The position numbers and the translations under genes were made by a program. The notes beneath the pieces are model-generated. The model searched no databases. It was not told the DNA's origin and worked only from the letters and a program-made list of their open reading frames with translations. From Amphibiibacter pelophylacis (GTDB lineage Bacteria > Pseudomonadota > Gammaproteobacteria > Burkholderiales > Burkholderiaceae_C): 64,000 nucleotides of DNA. Each line of letters starts with the position of its first letter. Within the stretch, counting starts at the first letter, position 1. Positions 52,709 to 64,000 of the stretch are shown here, one piece after another. Location of the stretch: the NCBI RefSeq assembly GCF_037688875.1, contig NZ_JAWDIE010000002.1, positions 166,292 through 230,291 on the forward strand, read 5' to 3'.

Positions 52709-54571
52709 ATGCCCCTGCCCCGCGCCCCTGGTAAAAAATCCGACCGCCTGAACCTCGACCAGCCTGGCAATACCGCCGTGGCCGCCACACCTCTGCAGGC
52801 CACGAACGCGACGCAGGCTGCAGTACCGCCTGCTCCTGCACAGCGGCCCACGCAGCGCCCGGTTGTGGCCGCGGCCCCTGCTGCAGCCCCGGCTTCTGCG
52901 CCGCTGGAGCAGATCGAAACCCGGCGGCCAGCTCCCGCACCTGTCGTGACGGCGCTCACCCCGGCACCTGTGGCGGCTTCGGTGGCTCCGCCAGCCCCGA
53001 CACCGGCCGCACAGACCGCGGCGCCCGCTGCGGCCCACACAGCTTCAGCCGCTCCTGCGGCAGCGGACCCCCAGGTCCCCGCGCCTGCCGCCGAAGCGCA
53101 GCGCCCCTCCGGCCGCAGCCGCAGCCAGCGGCGCGAACGCGGTGCAGCGCGCGATGGAGCGGATGGAGTGCGCTCGGCGCAATCCGCAGCGCCCAAGCTC
53201 TTTGTGCTGGACACGAATGTGCTGATGCACGATCCGATGTCACTGTTCCGCTTCGAGGAGCATGACGTCTTCCTGCCCATGATGACGCTGGAAGAACTCG
53301 ACGGCCACAAGAAAGGCATGAGCGAAGTCGCCCGCAATGTGCGCCAGGTCAGCCGCGAGCTGGACCAGCTGGTCAGCCTGCAGGGACTGGATCGCCCTCT
53401 GGAAGGCATTCCGCTGGCCGCCACCGGCCACAGCGGTGCGGGGGGCCGCCTCTTCTTCCAGCTGGGCAGCCTGCCCACCGAACTGCCGACCGGACTGCCC
53501 CAGGGCAAGGCCGACAACCAGATCCTGGGCGTGGTCCAGGCGCTGCGCCGCGCCCACCCCGAGCGCCAGGTGGTGCTGGTGTCCAAGGACATCAATATGC
53601 GCGTCAAGGCCCACGCTCTGGGCCTGGCCGCCGAGGATTACACCAGCGACAAGACGCTGGAAGATGGCGATCTGCTCTACACCGGATCGCTGGCGCTGCC
53701 CGCCGATTTCTGGGCCACGCACAGCCAGAACATGGAAAGCTGGCAGCAGGGCGGCCACACGCACTACCGCATTCAGGGCCCGATGTGCCGCCAGATGCAC
53801 ATCAACCAGTTTGTTCACAGCGACGACGCCAGCCAGCCGCTGCAGGCGCGCGTGGTCGCCATCACCGGACCGACGGTGCAGCTGCGCACGCTCAAGGATT
53901 TCACCAGCAGCCGCAACAGCGTCTGGGGCGTGCACGCGCGCAACGCCGAGCAGAACTTCGCGCTGAACGTGCTGCTCGATCCCGAGTGCGATTTCATCAC
54001 CCTGACCGGCACGGCCGGCACGGGCAAGACGCTGCTGGCGCTGGCCAGCGCGCTGCAGCAGGTGTTTGACGACCGGCGCTACAGCGAGATCATCGTCACC
54101 CGCGTGACCGTGCCGCTGGGCGAGGACATCGGCTTCCTGCCCGGCACCGAAGAAGAAAAAATGGGCCCCTGGATGGGCGCGCTGGACGACAACCTGGAGT
54201 TCCTCACCCGGGGCAACGCCGCAGGCGACTGGGGCCGCACCGCCACGCAGGATCTGCTGCGCAGCAAGATCCGCATCAAGAGCCTGAATTTCATGCGCGG
54301 GCGCACTTTCCTGAACAAATTCATCATCGTGGATGAAGCGCAGAACCTCACGCCCAAGCAGATGAAGGCGCTGATCACCCGCGTCGGACCGGGCAGCAAA
54401 ATGATCTGCATGGGCAATATCGCCCAGATCGACACGCCCTACCTGACCGAAGGCAGCTCCGGCCTGACCTACGTGGTCGACCGTTTCAAGGGCTGGCAGC
54501 ACAGCGCGCACATCACGCTGGCGCGCGGCGAGCGCTCGCGGCTGGCGGATTTCGCGTCGACGGCGCTGTGA
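52709..54571 (+). CDS. PIN domain-PhoH ATPase fusion (PhoH2-type ribonuclease/helicase)
   Basis: The 620-residue protein has an Ala/Pro-rich low-complexity first 150 residues, a PIN nuclease domain starting at KLFVLDTNVLMHDP (about residue 162) with the acidic residues of TLEELDGHKK, and a C-terminal PhoH ATPase with Walker A GTAGTGKT at 434-441. Walker B is IIVDEAQNLTP, and GPGSKMICMGN completes the site. Related PIN-PhoH proteins are RNA helicases/ribonucleases, studied chiefly as PhoH2. ATG 52709 was chosen because earlier in-frame ATGs fall inside the terminator hairpin. Its promoter is not obvious. Confidence 0.9.
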   Translation: MPLPRAPGKKSDRLNLDQPGNTAVAATPLQATNATQAAVPPAPAQRPTQRPVVAAAPAAAPASAPLEQIETRRPAPAPVVTALTPAPVAASVAPPAPTPAAQTAAPAAAHTASAAPAAADPQVPAPAAEAQRPSGRSRSQRRERGAARDGADGVRSAQSAAPKLFVLDTNVLMHDPMSLFRFEEHDVFLPMMTLEELDGHKKGMSEVARNVRQVSRELDQLVSLQGLDRPLEGIPLAATGHSGAGGRLFFQLGSLPTELPTGLPQGKADNQILGVVQALRRAHPERQVVLVSKDINMRVKAHALGLAAEDYTSDKTLEDGDLLYTGSLALPADFWATHSQNMESWQQGGHTHYRIQGPMCRQMHINQFVHSDDASQPLQARVVAITGPTVQLRTLKDFTSSRNSVWGVHARNAEQNFALNVLLDPECDFITLTGTAGTGKTLLALASALQQVFDDRRYSEIIVTRVTVPLGEDIGFLPGTEEEKMGPWMGALDDNLEFLTRGNAAGDWGRTATQDLLRSKIRIKSLNFMRGRTFLNKFIIVDEAQNLTPKQMKALITRVGPGSKMICMGNIAQIDTPYLTEGSSGLTYVVDRFKGWQHSAHITLARGERSRLADFASTAL

Positions 54572-54611
54572 GTCTGGCGCCGCAGCCCGCGGCCCCGCTG
54601 GGCTGAACGGG

Positions 54612-55327
54612 TCAGACGGTGCCGCCGAAGGCGCGAAAGACCAGCGCGGCGGCCGCTCCGCCCAGCAGCGAGCCCACCACCGGCACCCAGGCGTAACCCC
54701 AGTCGCTGGGGCCTTTTCCGGGGATGGGCAAAAGCGCGTGCATGAGGCGCGGCGCCAGATCGCGCGCCGGGCTCATGGCGTAACCTGTGGTGCCGCCCAG
54801 CGACACGCCCAGACCCAGCACCAGCAGCGCCACCGGCAAGGCGTCGAGCGCGCCCAGTGACGCCTTGGGCGCCACGATGGACAGCACGCAGAACACCAGC
54901 ACAAAAGTCGCCAGAAATTCGGAAAACAGGTTGTGCCACCACTGGCGGATCGCCGGGCCGGTGCAGAACACGGCCAGTTTCAGATCGGGCGCGTCGGTCG
55001 CGGCCAGATGCTGCTGGTACATCGCCCACACCAGACCTGCACCGAACATGCCGCCCAGCATCTGCGCGGTCATGTAAAGCGGCACACTGTCCCACGGGAA
55101 CTTGCCCGCCACCGCCAGGCCCAGCGTGACCGCCGGGTTCAGGTGGGCGCCGCTGATGGCGGCCGTGCTGAATACGCCCGTGAACACGGCAATTGCCCAG
55201 CCGAAGGCGATGACGATCAGCCCGCTGTTCTGGCCTTTGGTGCCCTTGAGCAGCACATTGGCCACCACCCCGTTGCCCAGCAGGACCACCAGGGCGGTGC
55301 CGGTGAATTCGGCGCCGAAGGCATTCA

Positions 55328-55328
<1 letters not shown>
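54612..55328 (-). CDS. glpF: Glycerol uptake facilitator (aquaglyceroporin) with altered NPA box
   Basis: A 238-residue MIP-family channel with six membrane helices. The first half-helix motif is normal (HLNPAVT, residues 64-66). The second reads MSPARD: Ser186 replaces the Asn of the classical NPA, while the selectivity-filter Arg189 and Asp190 are kept. The GlpF-type second half, the glycerol kinase gene whose stop overlaps this start by one base, and the nearby glpR-like gene all support glycerol transport. ATG 55328 gives the family N-terminus. Confidence 0.9.
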
Positions 55329-56836
<1,508 letters not shown>

Positions 56837-56929
56837 GGCTGGCTTTCTTTGGGGGTGGATAGACGGCAGAATGGCGGGCTGGGCCGCACGAAAAACTCCG
56901 TGCAAAAGCGCATTAACATCGCTTCAGTC

Positions 56930-56963
56930 TGTTCGTTTATTTTCTTTATTTTTTCCTTTTGAC
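56930..56963. promoter_or_regulatory. AT-rich control stretch between glpK and glpR
   Basis: The only AT-rich stretch of the 154-bp divergent gap. It starts with TGTTCG, which matches an E. coli GlpR half-site, and continues as TTTATTTTCTTTATTTTTTCC-type T-rich repeats of the TTTCTTT kind that DeoR-family regulators often bind. A matching CGAACA half is not seen, so the operator call is tentative. Confidence 0.35.
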
Positions 56964-56990
56964 GCACCAGGGATTACCCGGAACCTCGCC

Positions 56991-57779
56991 ATGCCCTCCT
57001 CTGCCCGTCCTACGCTGATCCCCAATCCGCGCCAGCAGCGCCTGCTGGACTGCCTGCGCGAAGCCCAGGTGCTGAGCGTGGAAGCGCTGGCCCACGAGCT
57101 GGACGTGACGCTGCAGACGGTGCGCCGCGATGTCAAGCTGCTCGACCAGGCCGGGCGTCTGGCGCGCTTTCACGGCGGCGTGCGCACGTTGGCATCCACC
57201 ACCGAAAACGTGGCCTACCGCACGCGCCAGCAGTGGCATGAAAACGAAAAGAAACGAATCGCCGAACGCCTGGCGCAGGACGTGCCCGACGGCAGCTCGC
57301 TGATCCTCAGCATAGGCACCACCACCGAAGCCATCGCCCGCGCGCTGGCGGGCAAACGCGGCCTGCGCGTCATCACCAACAACCTGCACGTGGCCAGCAT
57401 CCTGTCGGTGCAGCCGGACTGCGAGGTCATCGTCTCCGGCGGCCTGGTGCGCGGCGTGGATCAGGGCATCGTGGGCGAAACGGCGGTCGACTTCATCCGC
57501 CAGTTCCGGGTGGATTTCGGGCTGATCGGTATTTCCAGCATCGAACCCGACGGCACGCTGCGCGATTTCGACCTGCGTGAAGTCAAAGTCGCCCAGGCCA
57601 TCGTCGCGCAATCCCGCCAGGTCTGGCTGGCCGCCGACAGCAGCAAGTTCGCCCGCTCGGCCATGGTCGAAGTCGGCCATCTGCGCATGGTGCAGCGCCT
57701 CTACACCGACGCCCCGCCGCCCGACAGCCTGCAGGCGGTGCTGGACGAGAGCGGTGTGGGGTGTGTGGTGGTGGGGTGA
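56991..57779 (+). CDS. glpR: DeoR-family glycerol-3-phosphate repressor, GlpR type
   Basis: The 262-residue regulator has an N-terminal DeoR helix-turn-helix (LLDCLREAQVLSVEALAHELDVTLQTVRRD-type helix pair, residues about 15-50), with FHGGV closing the wing. The sugar-phosphate sensor domain shows SIGTTTEAIARAL, ITNNLHVA and VSGGLVRG..QGIVGETAV. IGISSIEPDGTLRDFD follows. Divergence from glpK-glpF makes glycerol-3-phosphate the likely effector. ATG 56991 is the family start; in-frame ATGs upstream lie in glpK antisense. The T-rich stretch just upstream is the probable operator, allowing autoregulation. Confidence 0.9.
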   Translation: MPSSARPTLIPNPRQQRLLDCLREAQVLSVEALAHELDVTLQTVRRDVKLLDQAGRLARFHGGVRTLASTTENVAYRTRQQWHENEKKRIAERLAQDVPDGSSLILSIGTTTEAIARALAGKRGLRVITNNLHVASILSVQPDCEVIVSGGLVRGVDQGIVGETAVDFIRQFRVDFGLIGISSIEPDGTLRDFDLREVKVAQAIVAQSRQVWLAADSSKFARSAMVEVGHLRMVQRLYTDAPPPDSLQAVLDESGVGCVVVG

Positions 57780-57877
57780 GCGCTGCGGATTGAATCTGTC
57801 GGCCAAAGCCACCGCAGCCATCCCCCATCTGACCGATAATCCCGCCCTAGACGCAACACAGCCCCAGGACAGCCCCG

Positions 57878-60724
57878 ATGCGGGAGAACGCCCCCGAAAA
57901 CCAGCCGGCCGACGCGCCCGATCTCTCGGCGCATACGCCGATGATGCAGCAGTTCCTGCGCCTCAAAGCGCAGCATCCTGACACGCTGCTGCTCTACCGC
58001 ATGGGGGATTTTTACGAGCTGTTTCTGGACGACGCGGTGCGCGCGCACCGGCTGATCGACATCACCCTGACCACGCGCGGCATGAGCGCGGGCGAGCCCA
58101 TTCCCATGGCCGGGGTGCCGGTGCATGCGCTGGATACTTACCTGGCGCGGCTGATCCGGCTGGGCGAATCGGTGGCGATTGCCGAGCAGATCGGCGAGCC
58201 CGGCGCGCAAAAAGGACCGATGGAGCGCCAGGTGGTGCGCGTGGTCACACCCGGTACGCTGACCGACACGGCGCTGATGGCCGAGCGCCAGGATGTCGTC
58301 CTGCTGGCCCTGACCCGCCAGGATGCGCCCGGCGCACGCCAGCGGCGTCAGAGCCCGGACTGGACGCAGGACGCTCCGCCCTGCCCGCCCGCCACGCCCA
58401 CGGGCCTGGCCTGGCTGAACCTGAGCAGCGGCGAGATTCGCCTGTGCGAGTGCGCCTGGGCCGATGTGCCCGCCTGGCTATCGCGTCTGGCGCCCGCCGA
58501 AGTGCTCTGCCCGAAGGACCACGACGCGCTGCGCGCTGATCTGGAGCGCTGGCAATCCGGCGCCGGGCCCGCTTCTGGCGCGGCCGCGCTGACGCCGCGT
58601 CAGCCCTGGCAGTTTGACGCTGCTGCAGGCGTGCGCCTGCTGTGCGAACAGCTGCAGGTCGCGCACCTGCAGGCGTTTGGCGCCGAGGGCCTGCCGCTGG
58701 CGCAGGCGGCGGCCAGCGCGCTGCTGCACTTTGCGCGGCACACACAGGGCCAGGCGCTGGGCCACGTCAACCAGCTGCGCGTCGAGCGCAGTCAGGATCT
58801 GCTGCTGCTGCCGCCGTCCACCTTCCGCAACCTGGAGCTGCTGCAGACCCTGAAGGGCGAGAAAGCCCCCACGCTGCTCGCGCTGCTGGATGTCTGCCAG
58901 ACCGGCATGGGGTCGCGCCTGATGCGCCAGTGGCTGACCCAGCCGCGCCTGGAGCGCAGCGAGGCGCAGCAGCGCCAGCACGCCATCGCGACCCTGCTGT
59001 CCGCCGATCCGCAGGGGCCGCAGTTTGAACCTTTGCGCGAGCGCCTGCGTGGCGTTGCCGACGTGCAGCGCATCAGCGCGCGCATCGCGCTGGGCCAGGC
59101 CAGGCCGCGTGAGCTGGCGGCGCTGCGCCACACCCTGTCGCTGCTGGACGGCCTGCACCCGCCCGTGCTGGCCCTGCTGCAGGACAGCAGCGGCATCGCC
59201 CTGCCCGGCCAGCCGCGCCCGCCCGCCAACCCCTGGCTGGAAGCGCTGGCCGCGGGCCTGGCGCCGCAGGACGAGCTGCTGGCCCTCTTGCGCCAGCAGC
59301 TGGCCGAAGAGCCTGCGGTGCAGCTGCGCGACGGTGACGTCATCGCCGCCGGGTTTGACGCCGAGCTGGACGAGCTGCGCGGCATCAGTCAGAACTGTGA
59401 CCAGTTCCTGGCCGACATGGAAGAGCGCGAACGCGCCCAGACTGGCATTGCCAACCTGCGCGTGCTCTTCAACCGGCTGCACGGCTTTTTCATCGAAGTG
59501 TCCTCGTCCGGGCTGAACCGGGTTCCGGCGCATTACCAGCGCCGTCAGACGATGAAGAACGCCGAGCGCTACACCACGCCCGAGCTGAAGGCCTTTGAGG
59601 ACCGCGCGCTGTCCGCGCAGGAGCGGGCGCTGGCGCGAGAGAAACTGCTCTACGCGGCCCTGCTCGAAGCCCTGCAAGCGCAGGTGCCCGCGCTGCAGGC
59701 GCTGGCCGGGGCGCTGGCCGGGCTGGATGCGCTGTGCGCGCTGGCCGAACGGGCGCACAGCCAGGGCTGGCAGCCGCCGCAGTTCACCGCCGTGCCCTGC
59801 ATCCACATCGAGGGCGGGCGTCACCCCGTGGTTCAGGAGCGCCTGGCCGCCAGCGCGCAGGGCGCGGGCTCCTTCATCGCCAACGACTGCCGGCTGGATC
59901 CGCAGCAGCGCCTGCTGGTCATCACCGGGCCGAACATGGGCGGCAAATCGACCTACATGCGCCAGGTCGCGCTGATCGTGCTGCTGGCCGCCATGGGCTC
60001 TTTCGTGCCCGCGCAGCGCTGCGTGCTGGGGCCCATCGATGCCATCCACTGCCGCATCGGCGCCAGCGACGATCTGGCGGGCGGGCAATCGACCTTCATG
60101 GTCGAGATGAGCGAAGCCGCCGCCATCGTCCACCAGGCCACGTCCACCAGCCTGGTGCTGATGGACGAGATCGGCCGCGGTACCAGCACGCTGGACGGCC
60201 TGGCGCTGGCCACCGCCATCGCGGCCCACCTGCACGACCGCAACCAGAGCCTCACCCTGTTCGCCACCCATTATTTCGAGCTGACCGCCCTGCCCACCCA
60301 GCACCGCGCGGCGGTCAACGTGCACGTCAGCGCGTCCGAGGCGGCGCAGCGCATCGTTTTCCTGCACCAGGTCGAGCCCGGACCCGCCAGCCGCAGCTAC
60401 GGCGTGCAGGTCGCCCGTCTGGCCGGGATGCCGCCTGCGCTGATTCGCCAGGCGCAGCGTCACCTGCAGCATCTGGAGGAACAGGCCCGGCCCGACGAGG
60501 CCCAGGGCGGCCTGTTTGATCATCTGGACGACCCGCAAGGCCCTGATCTGGCCGATGACGGCGTCTTGACCGAAGCCGCCGCCGTCTTTGCCGCCCAGCC
60601 CTCTGCGGCCACCGCCGCCGATATTGCCCTGCGCACCGAACTGCAGCAGCTCGACCCCGACCACCTGAGCCCGCGCGAGGCGCACCAGGCGCTCTACCGG
60701 CTGAAAGCGCTGCTGGACGCATGA
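57878..60724 (+). CDS. mutS: DNA mismatch repair protein MutS
   Basis: MutS finds mispairs and recruits MutL. The 948-residue protein has the mismatch-reading Phe-X-Glu in RMGDFYELF, VPVHALDTYLARL, core and clamp regions, and the ATPase with Walker A GPNMGGKST at 684-692. Walker B LMDEIGRGTSTLDG, the FATHYFELT switch and a C-terminal tail of about 90 residues follow. It is longer than E. coli MutS (853) owing to a Pro/Gln-rich insertion near residue 150 and extended linkers. A GATAAT string about 40 bp upstream may be its -10 box. The stop overlaps the next gene by 4 bp. Confidence 0.97.
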   Translation: MRENAPENQPADAPDLSAHTPMMQQFLRLKAQHPDTLLLYRMGDFYELFLDDAVRAHRLIDITLTTRGMSAGEPIPMAGVPVHALDTYLARLIRLGESVAIAEQIGEPGAQKGPMERQVVRVVTPGTLTDTALMAERQDVVLLALTRQDAPGARQRRQSPDWTQDAPPCPPATPTGLAWLNLSSGEIRLCECAWADVPAWLSRLAPAEVLCPKDHDALRADLERWQSGAGPASGAAALTPRQPWQFDAAAGVRLLCEQLQVAHLQAFGAEGLPLAQAAASALLHFARHTQGQALGHVNQLRVERSQDLLLLPPSTFRNLELLQTLKGEKAPTLLALLDVCQTGMGSRLMRQWLTQPRLERSEAQQRQHAIATLLSADPQGPQFEPLRERLRGVADVQRISARIALGQARPRELAALRHTLSLLDGLHPPVLALLQDSSGIALPGQPRPPANPWLEALAAGLAPQDELLALLRQQLAEEPAVQLRDGDVIAAGFDAELDELRGISQNCDQFLADMEERERAQTGIANLRVLFNRLHGFFIEVSSSGLNRVPAHYQRRQTMKNAERYTTPELKAFEDRALSAQERALAREKLLYAALLEALQAQVPALQALAGALAGLDALCALAERAHSQGWQPPQFTAVPCIHIEGGRHPVVQERLAASAQGAGSFIANDCRLDPQQRLLVITGPNMGGKSTYMRQVALIVLLAAMGSFVPAQRCVLGPIDAIHCRIGASDDLAGGQSTFMVEMSEAAAIVHQATSTSLVLMDEIGRGTSTLDGLALATAIAAHLHDRNQSLTLFATHYFELTALPTQHRAAVNVHVSASEAAQRIVFLHQVEPGPASRSYGVQVARLAGMPPALIRQAQRHLQHLEEQARPDEAQGGLFDHLDDPQGPDLADDGVLTEAAAVFAAQPSAATAADIALRTELQQLDPDHLSPREAHQALYRLKALLDA

Positions 60725-61541
60725 AGCTGCCCATCGTTTTCGCCCACGGCAACGGCTTTCCCGCCCACACCTACCGCATGCTGTTTGAGGTCTGGCGGGC
60801 GCACGGCCACGCCGTGCATGTCATCGAGCGCTTCGGCCACGACGCGCGCTACCCCGTCACGCCGGGCTGGCCCCGGCTGATGCAGCAGCATCTGGATGTC
60901 GTCCAGAACCTGGCTCTGCCGGATGGCGCCGTGTGGATCGGGCATTCGCTGGGTGGCGTCATCAGCCTGGCCAACGCCTGCCGCGAACCGGCGCTGCCCC
61001 GGGCGCTGATTCTGCTGGATGCGCCCGTGCTGCGCGGCTGGCGCGCGGGCCTGGTGCAGGGGGCGCGCTGGCTGGGCCTGTCCGAACGTCTGGGCCCGGG
61101 CGCCATCGCCCGGCGCCGACGACGCCAGTGGGACAGCCACGACGCAGCCCACGCGCACTTTGCCGCCAAAGCGCTGTTTGCGCGCTGGCACCCGCAGGTG
61201 CTGCGCGACTACATCCAGCACGGGCTGGAGCTGGACCCGACGCGCGGCAGCGGCAGCGTGCGCCTGGCCTTCGATCCGGACATCGAGGCGCAGATCTACA
61301 ACACCCTGCCCGCCCACCTGGGCGCCCTGCTGCGCCGCCACCCGCTGCGCACGCTCGCCTGGCTGCTGGCCGGGCGCGATTCGCAGGAAATGCGCCAGTG
61401 CGGCTGGGGCCACAGCCGCGCCGTGTTTGGCGACCGCCTGATCGCCGTCGAAGGCGATCACCTTTTCCCCATGCAGCACCCGCAGGCCACCGCGCAGCGC
61501 GTGCTGGAGCTGCTGGCCCAGGCCAGCGCCACCCCCGCACC

Positions 61542-61545
<4 letters not shown>
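60721..61545 (+). CDS. Alpha/beta hydrolase
   Basis: A 274-residue alpha/beta-hydrolase-fold protein. It starts PIVFAHGNGFPA, the oxyanion-hole HG motif, has the nucleophile elbow GHSLGGVISL, an RALILLDAPVL strand, and a C-terminal EGDHLFPMQHP that supplies the catalytic His. No signal peptide is seen. The substrate is unknown. ATGA overlaps at both ends tie it to mutS and the ABC-F gene in one transcript, although a functional link to repair is not evident. Confidence 0.88.
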
Positions 61546-63587
<2,042 letters not shown>

Positions 63588-63611
63588 ATCGGGCTCAGGG
63601 CTGACTCAGTC

Positions 63612-63953
63612 TCAAGGCTGAAGCACCAGGCGCGATTCCGTGCCCTGCCGCTGTTCAGGCCGTACCGGCCCAAACTGAGCCTGCGGCGGGCTGCCCCCCA
63701 CCCGGTTCAGCCACAGCCGCACAGCCACGCGCTGGGGCAGGTCAGGCGGGCAATCCACATCCGTGAACAGCGCCCCGGCGCCGCGCTGCGCGGCACTGCA
63801 GCGATAAACCTCGCGCGTGTCCTGCCCGTACAGCGTCAGGATGGGCTTGCCGCTGGCGCCGACGGGGGGTGGGCGTTCCTGAGCAAAGGCAAGCTGCGGC
63901 AGGGCTAAAAGTGCCATTAGCGCGAGCCAGACCCATCCTGATCGAGCCTTCAT
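63612..63953 (-). CDS. Small exported protein of unknown function
   Basis: A 113-residue product with a clear Sec signal peptide (positive MKAR, hydrophobic core, likely cut after AFA near residue 24). The mature part of about 89 residues holds two cysteines, in YRCSAA and VDCPPD, that could form a disulfide in the periplasm, and a Pro/Gln-rich end. No family is recognised. A complete Shine-Dalgarno fixes the start at 63953. It converges with the ABC-F gene. Confidence 0.7.
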   Translation of the reverse strand: MKARSGWVWLALMALLALPQLAFAQERPPPVGASGKPILTLYGQDTREVYRCSAAQRGAGALFTDVDCPPDLPQRVAVRLWLNRVGGSPPQAQFGPVRPEQRQGTESRLVLQP

Positions 63954-63963
63954 GATCACCTCC
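63954..63963 (-). promoter_or_regulatory. Full-length Shine-Dalgarno before the small exported protein
   Basis: GGAGGTGATC directly abuts the ATG on the minus strand and matches the 16S anti-Shine-Dalgarno over nine bases. The match is exceptional for this window, but the zero-base spacing from the end of the match is close. It decides the start over an upstream in-frame ATG at 63986. Confidence 0.7.
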
Positions 63964-64000
63964 GTTGAATGCGGTGGCGAAAGCATGACGGATGGGGGCG

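Noticed and set aside
60933..61541. Upstream start for the ABC-F gene
   Set aside because: It would overlap the hydrolase gene by 600 bp; ATG 61542 gives the family start and an ATGA overlap.

Overview
The window is a GC-rich (about two thirds GC by eye), densely coded stretch of a bacterial chromosome. The gene neighbourhoods (ndk-rlmN-pilW-rodZ-ispG-hisS-yfgM-bamB-der, dnaX-ybaB-recR, scpB-rluB, hom-thrC after an alaA-type aminotransferase) and the compact TACAAT-type -10 boxes point to a betaproteobacterium of the order Burkholderiales, probably Comamonadaceae. The family is inferred from layout and protein character, not from a marker-gene comparison. I saw no rRNA, tRNA, CRISPR array, insertion sequence or prophage.

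Layout. 1-0.6 kb: 3' end of recJ. 0.67-2.75 kb: a small accessory, partly decayed zone. It holds a dCache sensor cut off where the second membrane helix should begin, a broken GNAT acetyltransferase start, a small ORF with a ParD-antitoxin-like tail, and an AT-rich, evidently foreign gene for a GIY-YIG protein. 2.8-12.65 kb: recC-recB-recD as a translationally coupled minus-strand operon. 12.75-14.7 kb: a YdcF/ElyC-family membrane protein and a patatin-like lipase. 14.8-26.6 kb: a complete alpha-galactoside (melibiose/raffinose type) utilisation locus. Two divergent arms, an ABC importer plus GH4 alpha-galactosidase on the minus strand and an ABC ATPase, GH36 alpha-galactosidase, galE, galT and galK on the plus strand, share a 230-bp control region with two related palindromes. 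26.7-30.5 kb: a CPA2 cation/proton antiporter and a SulP anion transporter. 30.5-39.9 kb: the nine-gene ndk-to-der housekeeping cluster. 40-46.1 kb: scpB-rluB and dnaX-ybaB-recR. 46.2-54.6 kb: a membrane diguanylate cyclase, alaA, hom-thrC, an Mth938-like protein, a Bcp peroxiredoxin and a PIN-PhoH ATPase. 54.6-57.8 kb: glpK-glpF with a divergent DeoR/GlpR repressor. 57.9-63.6 kb: mutS, an alpha/beta hydrolase and an ABC-F ATPase with overlapping ends. 63.6-64 kb: a small exported protein.

How the parts work together. In the galactoside locus the importer brings the sugar in, GH4 and/or GH36 releases galactose, and GalK-GalT-GalE convert it to the UDP-glucose/glucose-1-phosphate pool; no sugar regulator is encoded beside it. 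GlpF/GlpK take up and phosphorylate glycerol under GlpR. RecBCD, RecJ, RecR, MutS and DnaX are a dense but probably coincidental set of DNA-maintenance genes.

I did not find a clearly new multi-gene system. The best candidates for a second look are the AT-rich GIY-YIG insertion with its gene fragments, the paired operators of the galactoside locus, the aquaglyceroporin with Ser-Pro-Ala in place of the second NPA box, and the RluB-type pseudouridine synthase with very long low-complexity arms. Start sites were chosen by family length, spacing to neighbours and visible Shine-Dalgarno or promoter sequence. Family assignments come from motif recognition, without database searches.
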